Assembly (NCBI GenBank): GCA_947846985.1
Contig: CANTUZ010000001.1
Span: forward strand, 33,690,727-33,754,726
Reading direction: 5' to 3'
Source: Fratercula arctica
Taxonomy: Eukaryota > Chordata > Aves > Charadriiformes > Alcidae
DNA length: 64,000 nucleotides
The notes beneath the pieces are model-generated. The model had not been told where the DNA came from and searched no databases. It saw nothing but the letters and a program-made list of their open reading frames with translations. Position 1 is the stretch's first letter. The number at the start of each line of letters is the position of its first letter. Position numbers and translations under genes: made by a program. Below are positions 1 through 13,319 of this stretch, piece after piece.

Positions 1-2822
1 AAACATGTCAACATCCAGGAAAAAAAAAAGGGGGGGGGGGGCAGGGCGTGTGTTGCATTTTCTCCTTGTATACATCTTTTAGAGATTTCTTGGGGGTTTT
101 GCCTTTCTTTACTGCGACAGACTTCTGCCTTGCGAATCCCTTCCTCTCTTCTGGTAAATGTAATACACGTTCCACCTGATTTGACAATTTTCCCAACACC
201 TATTTACTTAATTTGGTTTTATGTTCTTTTTTTTTTTTTTATTAAGTACCTTTAAACGGAAAGTTTGCAAACTTTGTTTTCTAATGGGGAAAGGAAATTT
301 TGGGGGTTTTCTACTGCATTTAAAAGCACCTTCAATTTCATATTTGAAAATAAAACAGCCACAGGAGAACATACTAAACCTGAAAGCTTTAAGACGCCGA
401 TAGAAAATAGTATGCAGACTGGACTCGGGCTACTGTGGCAGTCTGGTAGGCTCTAAATCTGTTTACAAACAGCTGTTGTGATTAACCCTTCTACTGTGAA
501 ACTTCTTCTCTAATGTACTCAAAAAACGTGAATACGAATAAGGGGACAAATGACCCCCAAATCAAATTCAGAATATGACTCAACCAAATTTTGGGGGACA
601 CATTTGCTTGATGTGCATTCAACTTTCTTCAAAACTATGTCCACATACAGAGAGACCCAAGGCCACTGGATGGGTTGTTTTGACTTTTATAAGTGATCTC
701 GACTATTAGAGTATTTTAACTGTGGTTTATGATAAGGATTATTTTCAACTATGCCTGTGTTAAGATGACCTTTTTGCCATGAGTAGGGTATCGCCAACAG
801 AGGGGACTCGGGCACAGGAGGAGAACTAGCCTGCACGATGTCAGCGCGGTGCTGGAGGACCGGGGAGCACACAGGTACAATAGAGAGCTGCAGAAAGGCT
901 GTAGGAAATTTTTTTCTATACCCTAGTTTCAAGTAGCACATGTGAAAGCATCAAAATTTAGGAGTACCCACGCTATGACAGTGCTTTGACTTTCAATTTG
1001 GCAGGCTGGAATCACCGACAGGACACCAACATCTACCACCGTTCGCTGAGAGAGTGCAAAACTAAGTTCTGAATTAGATTTTAGTAGCAAATCCCCTTTT
1101 TTTATCTCCCTAGGCTGAATTGTCCAAAGTACAATTCTGGTCTTGCTCGGAGTCCGGGGTAGCAGCTCTTACACTTTAAGCCAATTCATATTCTGTGTTT
1201 GGTCAGTACTGAAGCACCCAGCAATTTTCAGAATTAAGCCCCCACTGAGAAAAGTTTTGTGATAGTATTGAATACCTGGGTGATTCATAGTTGTTTTGTT
1301 ACTACATTTCTCTCAGTATAAGGCTTCCATAGCTGCCTGTTTCAGTATTTGCTCTGAATACCGCACGCAGCGTTCAGCCAGGCAGGCGCTGATGCGTTAG
1401 TATTAAACTCAACAGATGAATGTCCACTCCACGTATTTCGTTTCTTCTGTTTCATCTCTCCACACATGCTTCCTGAACGTACACTGAGGACTTCTGACAT
1501 GTCTTTCCAAAATCCCAAAAGACAGCTGTGCCACGGGATACTGGCTTCTTTCCTATCAATAGAGAGGCCTCTAATTCTTCCTAGAAAATATCAATAACTG
1601 TCTCAATTAAATAACTTTTTTAGTCATGCTTAACGCTATCAGAGGAACCAGGGGTCGAGCAAGGAAGGCTTCCCAAGGGAGCAGGATTTGAGTAGTCTCA
1701 GCAAAGTTTTACACATTGTTTTAAAATACGTCTTTTTACATTTGAAAAAATAAAATAAAATCATTCAAAGCACCTCCACTAATAGTTTGCTGCCTGGTTT
1801 GAGGCAGTTTAACCTTAAGGTGTGGCAAGCTCTGGAAACTTGCTGTGACTCACTGAGTAATAACCAGCTACAACATAAAACATCAGCCTACACACAATTT
1901 TCCAACCTCATTCTGCATATCTTTCACTTGAAAAGAAAAATAAGACAACCATCTCATTTAGTCTGTTTTTAATCTTTATGACAAAAGGTAATATACTTAA
2001 GGAATATTACTCTTTCATGAAAACGTATTAAGATATTAAAGAAAATTGCAAACACGTCCCTGAAAATCCTATTTGAAAATCTGCAGGCCATTTCTTCATC
2101 TAAAATTTATTTTTAAGTGAAGTATAAAACATCATAATATAATATGCAAGTATCTACAGCATGGGAAAAGAAATTTGCAATATCTATGGCATTCTTATTA
2201 TTGGCAAAAAAAAAAAAAGCAAGACTGGGACACAGATTTCTAAAAGAAATTAAAAAACCCCACAAAAAATACATATTTTCTTTATCCTTCCAGACAGGAT
2301 AAGAGGTATATTAACACCCCCCCCCCACTTCGTGTGAATAATCTTTGTTCACAGAAATATTCCAAATGACTCCAGACACAGCACCAAATGAAGAATGCTG
2401 TGAGTCCTTGACAGTCTCACCTCACTACATTTCCTTTTCCCAAGTGGAAACCAAAATATCTGAGGAGTGAGAAGGTGGAAAAGGCACAGGAAAGGCAGCA
2501 CCTCACCCCCAAATGGAGTCAGGACCTGGCTGGATGCACACCTGGATCTGGGAACTACAAAGCACTCCTGGGCTCTCTGTTAGAGACTTAGTGGCTGCAT
2601 ACATAGACGCATAAATCCATACATCCCTGAGTGAGTACGGATCCTATGGCCACCCACAGCTACAAGTATTTTCCATTTACCAGAATGCAGTCATGCAGCT
2701 ACAGCTTTCAGATACGACGTTCTCTCCTGCACCCGCTCCAAATGCCTTTGCCAAGAAAGATAAGTTTGTTCAAAGGTAAGGGAAGATGGTTCTGGTGGGG
2801 AACACCTCCATAGCTTATGGAC
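1..2822. other. Intergenic unique sequence
   Basis: No gene recognised. It has homopolymer runs (A then G at 19-41, T at 227-240, C at 2317-2326). The small minus-strand frame at 8-199 runs into the G/A run and has no recognisable domain. Confidence 0.7.
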
Positions 2823-3941
2823 TATGGCGGGTTGACCCGGGCTGGATGCCAGGTGCCCACCAAAGCTGCTCTATCACTCCCCCTCCTCAGCTGGACAGGG
2901 GAGAGAAAATATAAAAAAGGCTCGTGGGTTGAGATAAGGACAGGAGGATCACTGAGCAATTAGCGTCATGGGCAAAAAAGACTCCACTTGGGGAAAATTA
3001 ATTTAACTTATTACCAATCAAATCAGAGGAGGATAATGAGGAAATAAAACCAGACCTTAAAACACCTTCTCCCCACCCTTCCCTTCTTCCCAGGCTCAAC
3101 TTCACTCCCGATTTCTCTACCTCCTCCTCCTGAGCAGTGCAGGGGGACAGGGAATGGGGGTTGTGGTCAGTTCATTACACATTGTCTCTGCTGCTCCTTC
3201 CTCCTCAGGGGGAGGACTCCTCACACTCTTCCCGTGCTCCAGTGCGGGCTCCCATGGGAGACAGTCCTCCAAAAACTTCTCCAACATGGGTCCTTCCCAC
3301 GGGCTGCAGTTCTTCATTATCTGCCCCAGCGTGGGTCCCTTCCACGGGGTGCAGTCCTTCAGGAACAGACTGCTCCAGCATGGGTCTCCCATGGGATCAC
3401 AAGTCCTGCCAGCAAACCTGCTCCAGCGTGTGCTCCTCTCTCCACAGTTCCACAGGTCCTGCCAGGAGCCTGCTCCAGCGTGGGCTTCCCAGCATGTCAC
3501 AGCTTCCTTTGGGCATCCACCTGCTCTGGTGTGGGGTCCTCCATGGGCTGCAGATGAATATCTGCTCCAGCGTTAACCTCCATGGGCTGCAGGCAGACAG
3601 CCTGCCTCACCATGGTCTTCACCACGGACTGCAGGGGAATCTCTGTTCCTGTGCCAGGAGCACCTCCTCCCCCTGCTTCTTCACTGACCTTGGGGTCTGC
3701 AGAGTTGTTGCTCTCACTCCTCTCTCCCAGCTGTTGTTTTGCTGCAGTTTTTCCCCCTTCTTAAATGTGTTATCCCAGAGGCGCTACCACCATTGCTGAT
3801 GGGCTTGGCCTTGGCCAGCGGTGGATCTGTCTTGGAGCCAGCTGGCGTTGGCTCTATCGGACATGGGGGAAGCTTCTGTCAGCTTCTCACAGAAGCCATC
3901 CCTGTAGCCCCTCTGCCACCTTGCCATGCAAAACCAATACA
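2823..3941 (-). mobile_element. LTR-like avian interspersed repeat (probable endogenous retrovirus LTR)
   Basis: The block reads, on the minus strand, from TGTATTGG at 3941 to CCCGCCA near 2825. It matches from memory a widespread bird repeat of LTR type. A TTTAAG TATA-like site lies at about 3758-3766 (minus strand). The middle (about 3236-3640) holds nine degenerate units on the plus strand of the form CTCCAGCGTGGG...CATGGGCTGCAG, spaced about 35-55 bp. No retroviral gag, pol or env reading frame adjoins it, so it would be a solo LTR. No exact flanking target duplication was found. The 220-codon open frame on the plus strand is a product of the GC-rich subrepeats. The family name cannot be assigned without a repeat library. 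Confidence 0.6.
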
Positions 3942-6900
3942 GGCACGTGCAGTGCAAAAGGACTAGAGAAATGACGAATGGATCTCTGCAAAACAAGAAG
4001 CCTTTTGGCAGCACTGAAGCAACTCATCCTGCTGAGAACTGAACTCTTCAGAATGGCTGAAGCTTCAATTTTGCTTTGTCTATGACCTTGGCTACCACAA
4101 AATATATTTATTTTGAAAGTCTTTGGGATATAATCCACTGTAGTATTCTGTATCCCCTTTCCAGATGCCAGATAAATGCAGCCGTTTCCAATTTTATCTC
4201 TGCTCATCCACTATCTTATTCCAGGATTTAGATGAACAGGTTTGGCTAGGCGATTCCCTTTCAGGTAGGAGCCTCCCCTCTCTCAGTTTGGCTTTCTTGA
4301 CTGACAAGCCTTCAATTCCTGACTTGGATAGCTTCTTCTGCCAGGTTACACCAAATGGAAGGGATTAATCAGTGGCAGAAAAAAATAAATGCAGAGCTCT
4401 CCACAAAGTTTAAGTTCTTTTAAAAAATAGGAGATTTTTCAAGTCCAACTGCCTAATTTTGGTAGGAAGCATGAGGTTACTCCAAAGAGGAGAGGCAGCG
4501 CACCATGTATTTGTGGCATTCGGATTGGTGATATAGTCATGTAACTCCAAAACAGGAATAATTCACGCTGCCAAAAGCTACAGAATTATGTGCAATCCAG
4601 AGGATGGACAGAGGTGCGCGGGCACAGCGGGCTGATCATTCCCAGTGATTGCTCCACGATATGCCAAGCGTACAGGTAAGGTACTATTGGCGCCCTGCAC
4701 TTTCTCGAAAGAACTATAAAGACAAAGTCTGTGGATGTGAGGAAGGGTTAGGATTAAATACACTAAATTGTCATACTGATCCTTTTAGTGACAATGTTTT
4801 TTCAAAAACCGCCAGGGCTTTTCCAGCTGCGTGCTAGAATCCCGAGTGAAATTGCATGGCTAATTTAACGGAATTGCCTTGGCGCGTGTGAACCAGGTGA
4901 CTGCGTGTGCAGAACCCCTACACTAGCCAAGAGGCCACAAAGGCAGTCAGCCTATGCCTGTAATTACCTTAACAACACAGACACGGTCTGCGTCGGCTGC
5001 ATTTTGTCCTTTGGTATTTACTATGTGAATGCTAAATGATAAAAGAGATGAAAAAAAAGGCAGAAAACACAGTAGTTTTTCCAAGCCTGTGGAATGATCC
5101 ACATAAGGGCTTGGAGGATTGGGTCCCAAATATGGGAAGCAATGTCCTGTTTTGTTTTTAAATTTTAGGGGGAAAACTGAAAAGAAAGAAAGAAAAAAAA
5201 AAAAGAAGGCAATCTGTAGATGGCACGGCGTTTTTCACTGCAGCGTCTCACACAAGTTTTGCTTGTGGCCATCTTGAACGCCTCCAGCTCCAGAGACACT
5301 GTAATTACCCCAACCCATGTGATGCAGCGTGTGCTTTCCTCTGCCAAATGACAGATGTCTTTTCCATACAGCAGTTTCCTAGCAGTACACTCTGCATGCA
5401 ATGAAGTTCATTCTGGGTGCAGTAGGAGCACAATTGGCCAATGCAACAGGAAAGCAATGAATCTGGATAATTTGCATGCTTTGAATTTCCTGGACATATT
5501 TAATATGAGGCTCACACAAACACTGCAAGAAATAAAGCTAAGCCATTCCTGCACGCACATGTAAAATTATTCATTTATGTTTGCTAGATGCAAGAACGCC
5601 ACACAAACCACAAGTTCAGTTAGAATAGCATTAAAGTAAATTTATTAATGTACTAAAAAGGAATTTAAAAAAAAAAAAAATATAGCCACCCAAGACTATA
5701 GGTAAATGCTTAAGAGAATCAAATCCGTAATCGAAATGAAAATTGCTTTGATGAAACATGATAAGCTCCGAGGATTTAATGGCAACGATCACAAGGAAGG
5801 AAAACAAGTGCCCAACAGTTCCCCCTTCCTGAGCCAAAGAAAATACAGACAAAAGCAACAAACTACAGCTACAACAAGAAATCAAGAAATGTAAAGAAGC
5901 CCATGCAAATATTTACTGCTGGGCTTGAAGGAAAGCCACTGGACATGACTATCAAACACAGGAAAGTCTGACCCAAAAAATCCCACGAGTCTGAATGCTC
6001 TAACTGAGCAAGCAAGGTTTCCCGTTCAGAAGCGTAAATATTTTTAAGCGCAGTTAAAACGCAAATGGTAATATGTTGCTTTTGATAAGCGTAATGTCAG
6101 TATGGCTTTCAAAATGAACAAATGCGTGGCAGAAAAAAAAAAAGCCCATCGTGCTAAAACTGGGCAGCAGGCAATAGGTCTGTTGGTGTATAATATCTGG
6201 AATTAGAGATGCAGTCTAAATGGGGCCGTGTTGCCTTCTTGGATGAATTCCATTCACATGTTCCTGACTATCCTTTGTCCAAATTTTAGCTCCACGAAAA
6301 ATTAAGATGACCTAAACAAGGCACTGAGTAATTTAATAGGTACAAGTTTGCGTTACTAGCAACGGACAACGGGAGCAAAATTTTATTATGGATGTTAAGT
6401 ACATCCATGCAAACTCAGTCACTAAGGAGTGAGGTTATATTTTGTTTTAAATTTCCGAGACTCAAGCTGTAAAACATCAAGTGAAACTGAACAGTTATAG
6501 CAGCCAAAAAAAAAAAAGTGACTAAAGAGTGTTTGGAAAAATGCTAAAAATAACTATACCCCGTTCATAACTGCACACACAAATATGCAGAAGCACAGAG
6601 AATGTCCAGTTTAGGCACATTTATACCTCTGCTCATATCTGAGAATCTGATTTTTTCAAATACGCAATTGCAGATGAGTTAAACCTCTTCATCAGTTTAA
6701 TCTCCAGTTGAAAAAGTAGTTACCTCTGGGAAAAGTGACAAAGAACTGACAGAAACTCTAACCATTTTTTTACCACTTTGAAAACATTATCTTGTATTTT
6801 TTTTCTTTTACAAAAATGGCATCTTTCTTTCAAAAACTACAGGAAAATTGCGGGGGGGGGGGCTGTTAAGTGACTGAAAAGGGTGTGTAGTGTGTGAAAT

Positions 6901-9900
6901 ATCAACGTTGCAATGTATGAAACATCTAAATTGATGCCCAATTATTCATTTATTCAAAGGTTTGAATTTTGACCAGTAAGCAAAAAAGAAAGGAAAAAAA
7001 AAACCCAGCCATCCTTTGCCCAAGCTTCCTTCGGATGCGCGTTCATGTTTCGACTGCTTGTTTTGAAAAGCTGTCCATAAATTCAGGCCAAGTGGCATTG
7101 TGGCTCCTGGGTTCCTAGAAGTAAGAGATAACAAAACACTCCTAGATCACCCAGTTCATCTCGCTGCTAATGTCAGACAAAATAACAACAAAATGACAGC
7201 TCTGACTGCCAGGAAGTTTCTCTTACCAGCTACCAGTGGCATTTTCTTGCACTGTTTCACTCCCTCGTGTATGCCTTGTGCAGGAGCTTGAGCTATTCTC
7301 TCCTTCTCCGATAATCCGCCCCCCCCTCCCAGCGGCTCGTGGCTGTGCTGTAAAGCTACCCTGCGCCGGGTGCCCTTTGCTGAAATAACGCTGCCGTGAA
7401 CCTCAGCTATTCGAGAACCGCAGGCAGGACCCCAAAATAACGGTAGCCTGGGGGGGGAAGGAAAAGAAAAAAAAAAAAAAAAAAAATTTAATTTTAAAAA
7501 AGTTATGCGTTTGAGTTCTCCTTTATTCAACCTTTCAGGCTTTCGGGGTTCACAGTTTAAAACGCTTTTTTTTTTTTTTTTTCCCTGCAGCTGTAAGGGC
7601 TTGGACTTTTTAATGTGTTTTTGGTTTTATGTCAATGAAAGCTTTGATTTTGTACATGTACTCAACTGAAAGGTTAGAGTTATACAGGTAAAAAGACATG
7701 CTTTTTTAAGATTTGCAAAATATTTGCAAGTTTTGGCAGTATCTTACCCCTTTCCTGCATTTTCCCCAATATTTCTGGATTTATCAATAGGTAGTGCCCT
7801 GCCCTTCTTGCAGATAAAAGGACTGAGTTTATGGTTGCTGCCATAGACTTGTGACCTTGCCCCACGTTTCCAAGACTCGCATTTACCACAGAACCCATTT
7901 CCCAGGAGTTTTCTGCATCCGGGGAGGGAGAGGGGAGGCGGCTGCCGACCTGCTGTGGGAGGCACGATCTAGTTCCTTCGCCATGCAGTTCTGATTTTAT
8001 TAAAACAGAGGAGTCACTTGAGCTTGTGTCCGCCTTACCCCAAACTGTCTATCAGCTGCCGGTCTCTAGACCATAACCCACCAGCTCCCATTTTTATTGA
8101 AGACTTTTATTTTCCTGTGAGCGCAGAATGGAAACAACAATTGAAACCTCAGAAGTTGCCACACAGCGAATTTTTCTGGCAGCTCTGTTCACATGGGAAT
8201 TTTCAAAGAGCCTTTAATAGTCTCGAATCCAAAAATATTCCTATGAATTTTTGACTTTCATCCGCAATGGTCAACGGTTTCCATGAATTGCAGTGTAGGG
8301 GTAAGTCTGTCCAGAGAAAGATCACTGCCTGCTTTCCTAAACCTTTGAAGGAATAACTGAAAGAGCCGCCTCTGAGGAGGGTTGCCGTCTCTGCTAGATT
8401 CCAATGAGAAGAAATCCTATCCCGCTGTCTCGCTTAGGATGACTCTTCCCCCTTTTCTATGCGCCTTCCCGCCAAGGAGGAGAAAGTCAGCAGAAAAACA
8501 CGGTTGGATGCTAGCTTGATCCAGAAGTGTCGTCTGGGTGGCAGGAAAGAGGAACCGAGAGGGGACAGGGAAATAGCTGGGCAAGAGAGAGCGGGTTTTA
8601 GGGACGCGGCGATGTCTGAAGCAAGAAAACAGATTGCAGAGGGGAAAGCGGCTGGAGCTCCGACAAGAAGCGAGTGGAAGGATTTGGTAGGGGCAGGACC
8701 GAGTAGCCACAGCAGCTGAACAGTGACAGCGGAGCGAAAGAGCAGTGCAGGAAGAAATGACAGATTTACAATCGTAATTACTAGCCGTGAATAAGATCTT
8801 CCTTCCTGGAGAGCTGAGGAGATGGCTGGACCTGCGTGGACGCGTTTCCCAAGCGATCCCTAGGCAGGCAGGACACGAACAGCATACGTTTGTTCATTTA
8901 CTTCTAATATCCTGGATTTTAAGACCGGTTCATACACTCTGAATATCTGAAGGAGGTAACGGTGTAATGACAAGGCTGAGGATGCCTAAATGGCAATTTC
9001 AGTTTGTTTAAACTACCTGCGTGCCAGCTGCTGCTCAGATGAGCCCTCCAGCGTTCCAGCTGGAAACATTTCCGAACGAAGAAAGACAGAGGTGCTTGGG
9101 AAAAAAAAGGAATTTCCCTTAGTGGGGAACAAAATGTGTCTCAAACTTTTAGAACCATGATCTGGCATTTTGGGCGGGACACTACAGGATCCTGGGGTGC
9201 AGAAAAGATCTGTTATAACAGGCAAGTTGGGGATACCTGATACAATGAAGCGGCAAGGGTCATATTTTGCTGAATACAAAAACTCTTCCCTTGTAACCAA
9301 AAATTCAGTTTTGACAAAATATTGATGTGTACAAGAAAAATCTACTGTATTCCATGTGGGATTTTCCATAAGTGAAGAGAGTGACCAGTGAGGCTCATGT
9401 AGTGACTTTTTACTATTCTCCACCTTCGGTTAGAAGAGATTAACATCAAGCTAGGAAATTGCACTTACTTGCATCAGAAAACCTCAATCACATACCAAGA
9501 TGTCAGAGCGCAGCAGAAAACCCTGAATTGCGCAAAGCCACAAGTGGCCTACTGTGTATTATATTTTTACTATGATGAATTAATACATAGTGGTTTTCTC
9601 TATTTGTTTCCTGTTCAATATTGTCTTTAAAAAAATACTCACTTGTTTGCTTATATTACTGGAGGGAACGGCCTAGATCCCACCCTAGAATTTGAAAGGC
9701 AATAATAGCGTAGAGCATGAAGTCAAGCAGCGATTCACTTCTCAGGCAGCTCAACTTCTTTCATTTGGCTGCGCTTAAAGTAAGGAGGTCCTCAGTGTGA
9801 GCAAGAGTTGGAATTTGCCCCACCGTTTCTGCTATATCAAATGTCAACCCTTTGTGGCATTCGAAACCTTCTGAGAACCCAGTTTAAGCTAAGTTGGTAC

Positions 9901-12431
9901 GGGGAGATGGCTGGAAATACTCTCAGCAAAGGTGGCTGGCTGTGGTTAACTGCTGGTGTGCTCAAAGCTTTTAGAAACAATGAGATGTGACTCATCGGTA
10001 GATGGGGTGGGACTTCTCCTCTCTTAGTGTATCAGCATTTGGTTTGATATTACAATTTGATTTACGCCCCTATATTTGTAACATGAGGAATTACGGAAGC
10101 AATCCAAGGGCGTTCAAGGGAAGGTGCCATCCGTAGCGGTGTGTCTTGTATTAGAATGCAGTTACAGTAAGATGGGGCGGCAAGCTTTTCTGAGAAGAAG
10201 ATTTCTGCTCCCAAATGTCTGTGAAGATGACTTTGTGCGACCAGACGCTCGCCCTCTTCCATATTACATATAAAACTGCTTGTGAATGGGTATATGACAT
10301 TGAGTCAGAAAGACACTTTTAACAAGGGACCGCACATTGCTGGTTTTATAGCATCATTCATCAAAGCTGAAGCACAATTTAAGGGCAATAACTTCACATC
10401 AATTTGGGAATTTTGATTCCCTTCAAATTTTTTTTGCAGAATAGTAAAAAGAAAAAAACAGAGACAGGAGGAGGAAAAGAATTAAAAGCATCCCCCTTAT
10501 ACTAGTGAGCAGCGCATTTTCATCTTCACATGCCAAAAAAACCCACTCATAGCGCCTTTAGGTAGCCTGAGCTCATCTCCCAGCAACCAAGTTCAAGCAA
10601 TTTGTCAGCAAAGCCTATAGGCCTATAGACCTATTTGTCTGGTCATGCATGGGGGGGGTCACGTTTCCAAGAAATGCGGAAGAATCGTGTCGGGTTCTAG
10701 TTGAGTGACAGGTATCCTGCCCCAGTGTCACAAGTGTTGCCCCTTCAAGTCCTAGAATTGCAAGGGTCACTTCAAGCCAGTCTTTCATATAAACCAAAGT
10801 CCTTCAGAAAACTGAAGTGCATCAGACAGAGTTTTAAAAGGGTGGTGGAGTCTTCTGCCAGTCACAGCCAATCATTCGGACATGCGTATGTCCATCAACC
10901 ACGTCTGCTCTGGTACCACCAGACCGCTCAGCTATTGGCAAGCAGATAAGCAGCTGGCAAACTGTTCTGCACCTCCAGTCAGCATTCATAATAACACTTT
11001 GCTTGCTATTATTTCTATTACATCTAATCCACTACTAACTATTTGGTTCCTCCACTTATTGGCATCTTACTTTCAGCAAAGTTTATAGGCCGAGGGCAGC
11101 ATTTGCTTCTCACGTGTACGATACACACAGCAAAATGAGGTTCTGTTTTTACAGCAGCTACTGAATGTTACAAATAATAGCAAAAATATAACTGCTGCTA
11201 CTATTTGACATGACCTATTTCCAGATAGGAAATGGTCTATCACAGTGTAATTGAGAAGATAACCCATTATTAACTCCTGTCTCCAAAACTTCCAAGAAGA
11301 CTGATTATATGGTTCACCCTGAAACACTGCAATTTCACTAACATATTTGTTGGAGGCAATTATAATCTATACAGTACTTCATAGATCTTGGAATACAATA
11401 GCTTTAAATGGAGCAAATGGCTTGCATGCCCTGATCTCAAATGAAATGTGACACTATTATATCTTCAGAGGTTACCAACAAATCTCTTTCTCCTGGGTAA
11501 ACAAAGAAAATCATGACCAGGAGAGAAAAAGAAAATATTTTGAAAGCTTGTGAGCCCAGTTGCCCTCTGCCAACAGCGATGCAGACACTGGGACTGACTT
11601 GTTGCCAGAGTCAGCACACTAGCTAAAAGTCTCACATTCTGCAGGCAGCAGCTTAACAATAAAAAGGGAAAAATGTTTCCCTTCTTGCTGTCTTCAGCAG
11701 ATGACCCTGGACTACAAGGGAGCCAACCCCAGTGTTTACAACAACAATTTGTCAAGTTTTAGCTCATTAGAAACTTTGGCAGGGCTTTACTCCATGACCC
11801 GAACGACTGGCTGACTGAATGCCTCTTCCCGGACTGAGGAGGGTGAGCCAGAGAGGCGATACTCCCTGTTAGACTCGTGTCTTAAGAGGGCAAAATGAGG
11901 GTTTTCCAATTCTCAACCAGACAAGGCTACGATGGAGAACTGCTGGCCTGCTCGCAGGCACCAGGGGCCACCTGGGGCAGGGCAGGGGGTGCAGTTCCAC
12001 CAGCACAGAAGGCAGTTCATCCCTTGGACACAGGCAGGGAGGGCCCTGATAGGTTGCATTTGGAGGACAGTTAAGAAAAGACAATGGCCTAGGAAGGTAC
12101 AGAGTTATATTTTTGGCCTCTCTACCCTGGACATCTCTTCCCACAATTCTCATGGGCCTCACTGTGCAGTAGCATTGACCAGGAGGGCTAGGAGACCAGC
12201 AGTGCAGGCAGGCTCATGATTTTGACATAGCAAAGAGCAGGTCTGAAAGCATGGCCCATGCCCTGACTTTCCAGTCCTACCTCTAGCACCAGGCTGAGAG
12301 AAAAGTGCCTGCCCAGCATGGTTCCCAGGGGAGAGGCTGGCCCTCAGGAAAGGATTTAAGGCTCTGGACCCCAAGCAGGTGGAGCAGTCGATGCAACCAG
12401 TTGCTACACACTTGTTAAGGTGATCAGGGTT
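3942..12431. other. Intergenic, gene-free, mostly unique sequence
   Basis: I see no transposon end and no supported exon in this 8.5-kb stretch. It contains A/T runs (7468-7487, 7567-7583), a G-run (6851-6861), a near-palindrome GTTACTAGCAAC at 6352-6363 and the candidate element at 5220-5580. Minus-strand frame 9013-9423 (136 codons) resembles no family I know. Confidence 0.7.
5220..5580. promoter_or_regulatory. Candidate regulatory element with octamer site
   Basis: This repeat-free, balanced-composition block contains a perfect octamer ATTTGCAT at 5470-5477 and a GGCCAATG CCAAT-type box at about 5436. It has no coding potential. The call is a judgement from composition and motifs only. 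Confidence 0.25.
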
Positions 12432-12564
12432 CATGGAACCATAGAATCACGGAATGGTTTGGGTTGGAAGGGACCTTTTAAAGATCATCTAGTTCCAACC
12501 CCTCTGCCATAGGCAGGGACTTCTTCCACCAGACCAGGTTGCTCAAACGTGACCTTGACCACTT
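12432..12564 (-). mobile_element. Older CR1 LINE, 3'-terminal part (split by a nested insertion)
   Basis: Read on the plus strand this is the inverse CR1 end: ATAGAATCACGGAATGG, GGTTGGAAGGGACC, the CTGCCATAGGCAGGG hairpin, then ACCAGGTTGCTCAAA. The element breaks off at about 12564 inside a CACTT and resumes at 13320 with the next CR1 segment. It therefore belongs to the same element as 13320-13924. Confidence 0.88.
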
Positions 12565-13319
12565 GGCTGGAGAGCAGCCCTGCAGAAACGCGTCTGGGGG
12601 TGCTGGGCGACATCAGGCTCAACTGGAGTCAGCAGTGTGCCCTGGCAGCCACAAGGGCAAACCGCATCTGGGGTGCATCAAACACAGCATAACCAGACGG
12701 TCAAAAGAGGTGATTACCTGCTGTATTCAGCATTGGTGCGGCCTCACCTTGAGTAATGTGTGCCCTTCTGGACCCCACAGTTGAAGAAGGATGTGAAGGT
12801 ACTCAAATGTGTCAGGAGGAGGGCAACAAAGCTGGCAAAAGGGCTGTAAGGAATGTCTTATGAGGAGCGACTGAGGACTTCAGGCTTGTCTGGTTTGGAG
12901 AAAAGGAGGCTGAGGGGCAACCTCATCGCTCTCTGCAGCCTCCTGAGGACGGGAAGTGGAGAGGGAGGTGCTGAGCTCTTCAGTGATAGGACATGTGGGA
13001 ATGGTTCAAAGCTGCGCCAGAGGAGGTTTAGACTGGATGTTAGGAAGCATTTCTTTACAGACAGGGTGGTAAAACACTGGAACAGGGTTTCTAGAGAGGT
13101 GGTCAATGCCCCAAGCCTGTCAGCATTTAAGAGGCATTTGGACAATGCCCTTAATAACATGCTTTAACTTTTGGACAGCCCTGAAGTGGTCAGGCAGCTG
13201 GACTAGTTGATCGTTGCAGGTCCCTTACAACGGAAATATTCTATTCTATTCTATTCTATTCTATTCTATTCTATTCTATTCTATTCTATTTCTATTTCTA
13301 TTTCTATTTCTATCCTATT
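12565..13319 (+). mobile_element. Younger CR1 LINE nested inside an older CR1
   Basis: A 5'-truncated ORF2 C-terminus begins in a segment equivalent to WLESSPAE...LGVL, with frameshifts. The frame 12853-13167 then reads [20 protein letters not shown] and [18 protein letters not shown]. The 3' end has expanded into an (ATTCT)n microsatellite at 13238-13290 plus related hexamers to 13318. It is inserted in opposite orientation within the minus-strand CR1; CACTT occurs at both junctions (12560-12564 and 13320-13324), a possible short target duplication. Confidence 0.85.
13238..13318 (+). repeat. (ATTCT)n microsatellite grading into ATTTCT hexamers
   Basis: About ten ATTCT units (13238-13290) are followed by four ATTTCT-like units. 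It lies exactly at the 3' end of the nested CR1, whose normal tail is ATTCTATG-type, so it probably grew from that tail. Confidence 0.97.

Noticed and set aside
30..41. G- or C-homopolymer runs (30-41, 2317-2326, 6851-6861, 57184-57198)
   Set aside because: Simple runs without further structure; lengths may be affected by sequencing error. Not treated as G-quadruplex features.
8..199. Basic 63-codon minus-strand frame at the window edge, considered as a possible exon of a left-hand neighbour such as TNFSF11
   Set aside because: The sequence does not resemble TNFSF11 and runs into an A/G homopolymer; no convincing splice sites.
3137..3799. 220-codon plus-strand open frame with many Cys/Ser/Leu
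   Set aside because: It lies wholly within the LTR-like repeat and its periodic composition follows the GC-rich subrepeats; no protein family resemblance.
9013..9423. 136-codon minus-strand open frame
   Set aside because: No recognisable domain, no splice context and a length compatible with chance.
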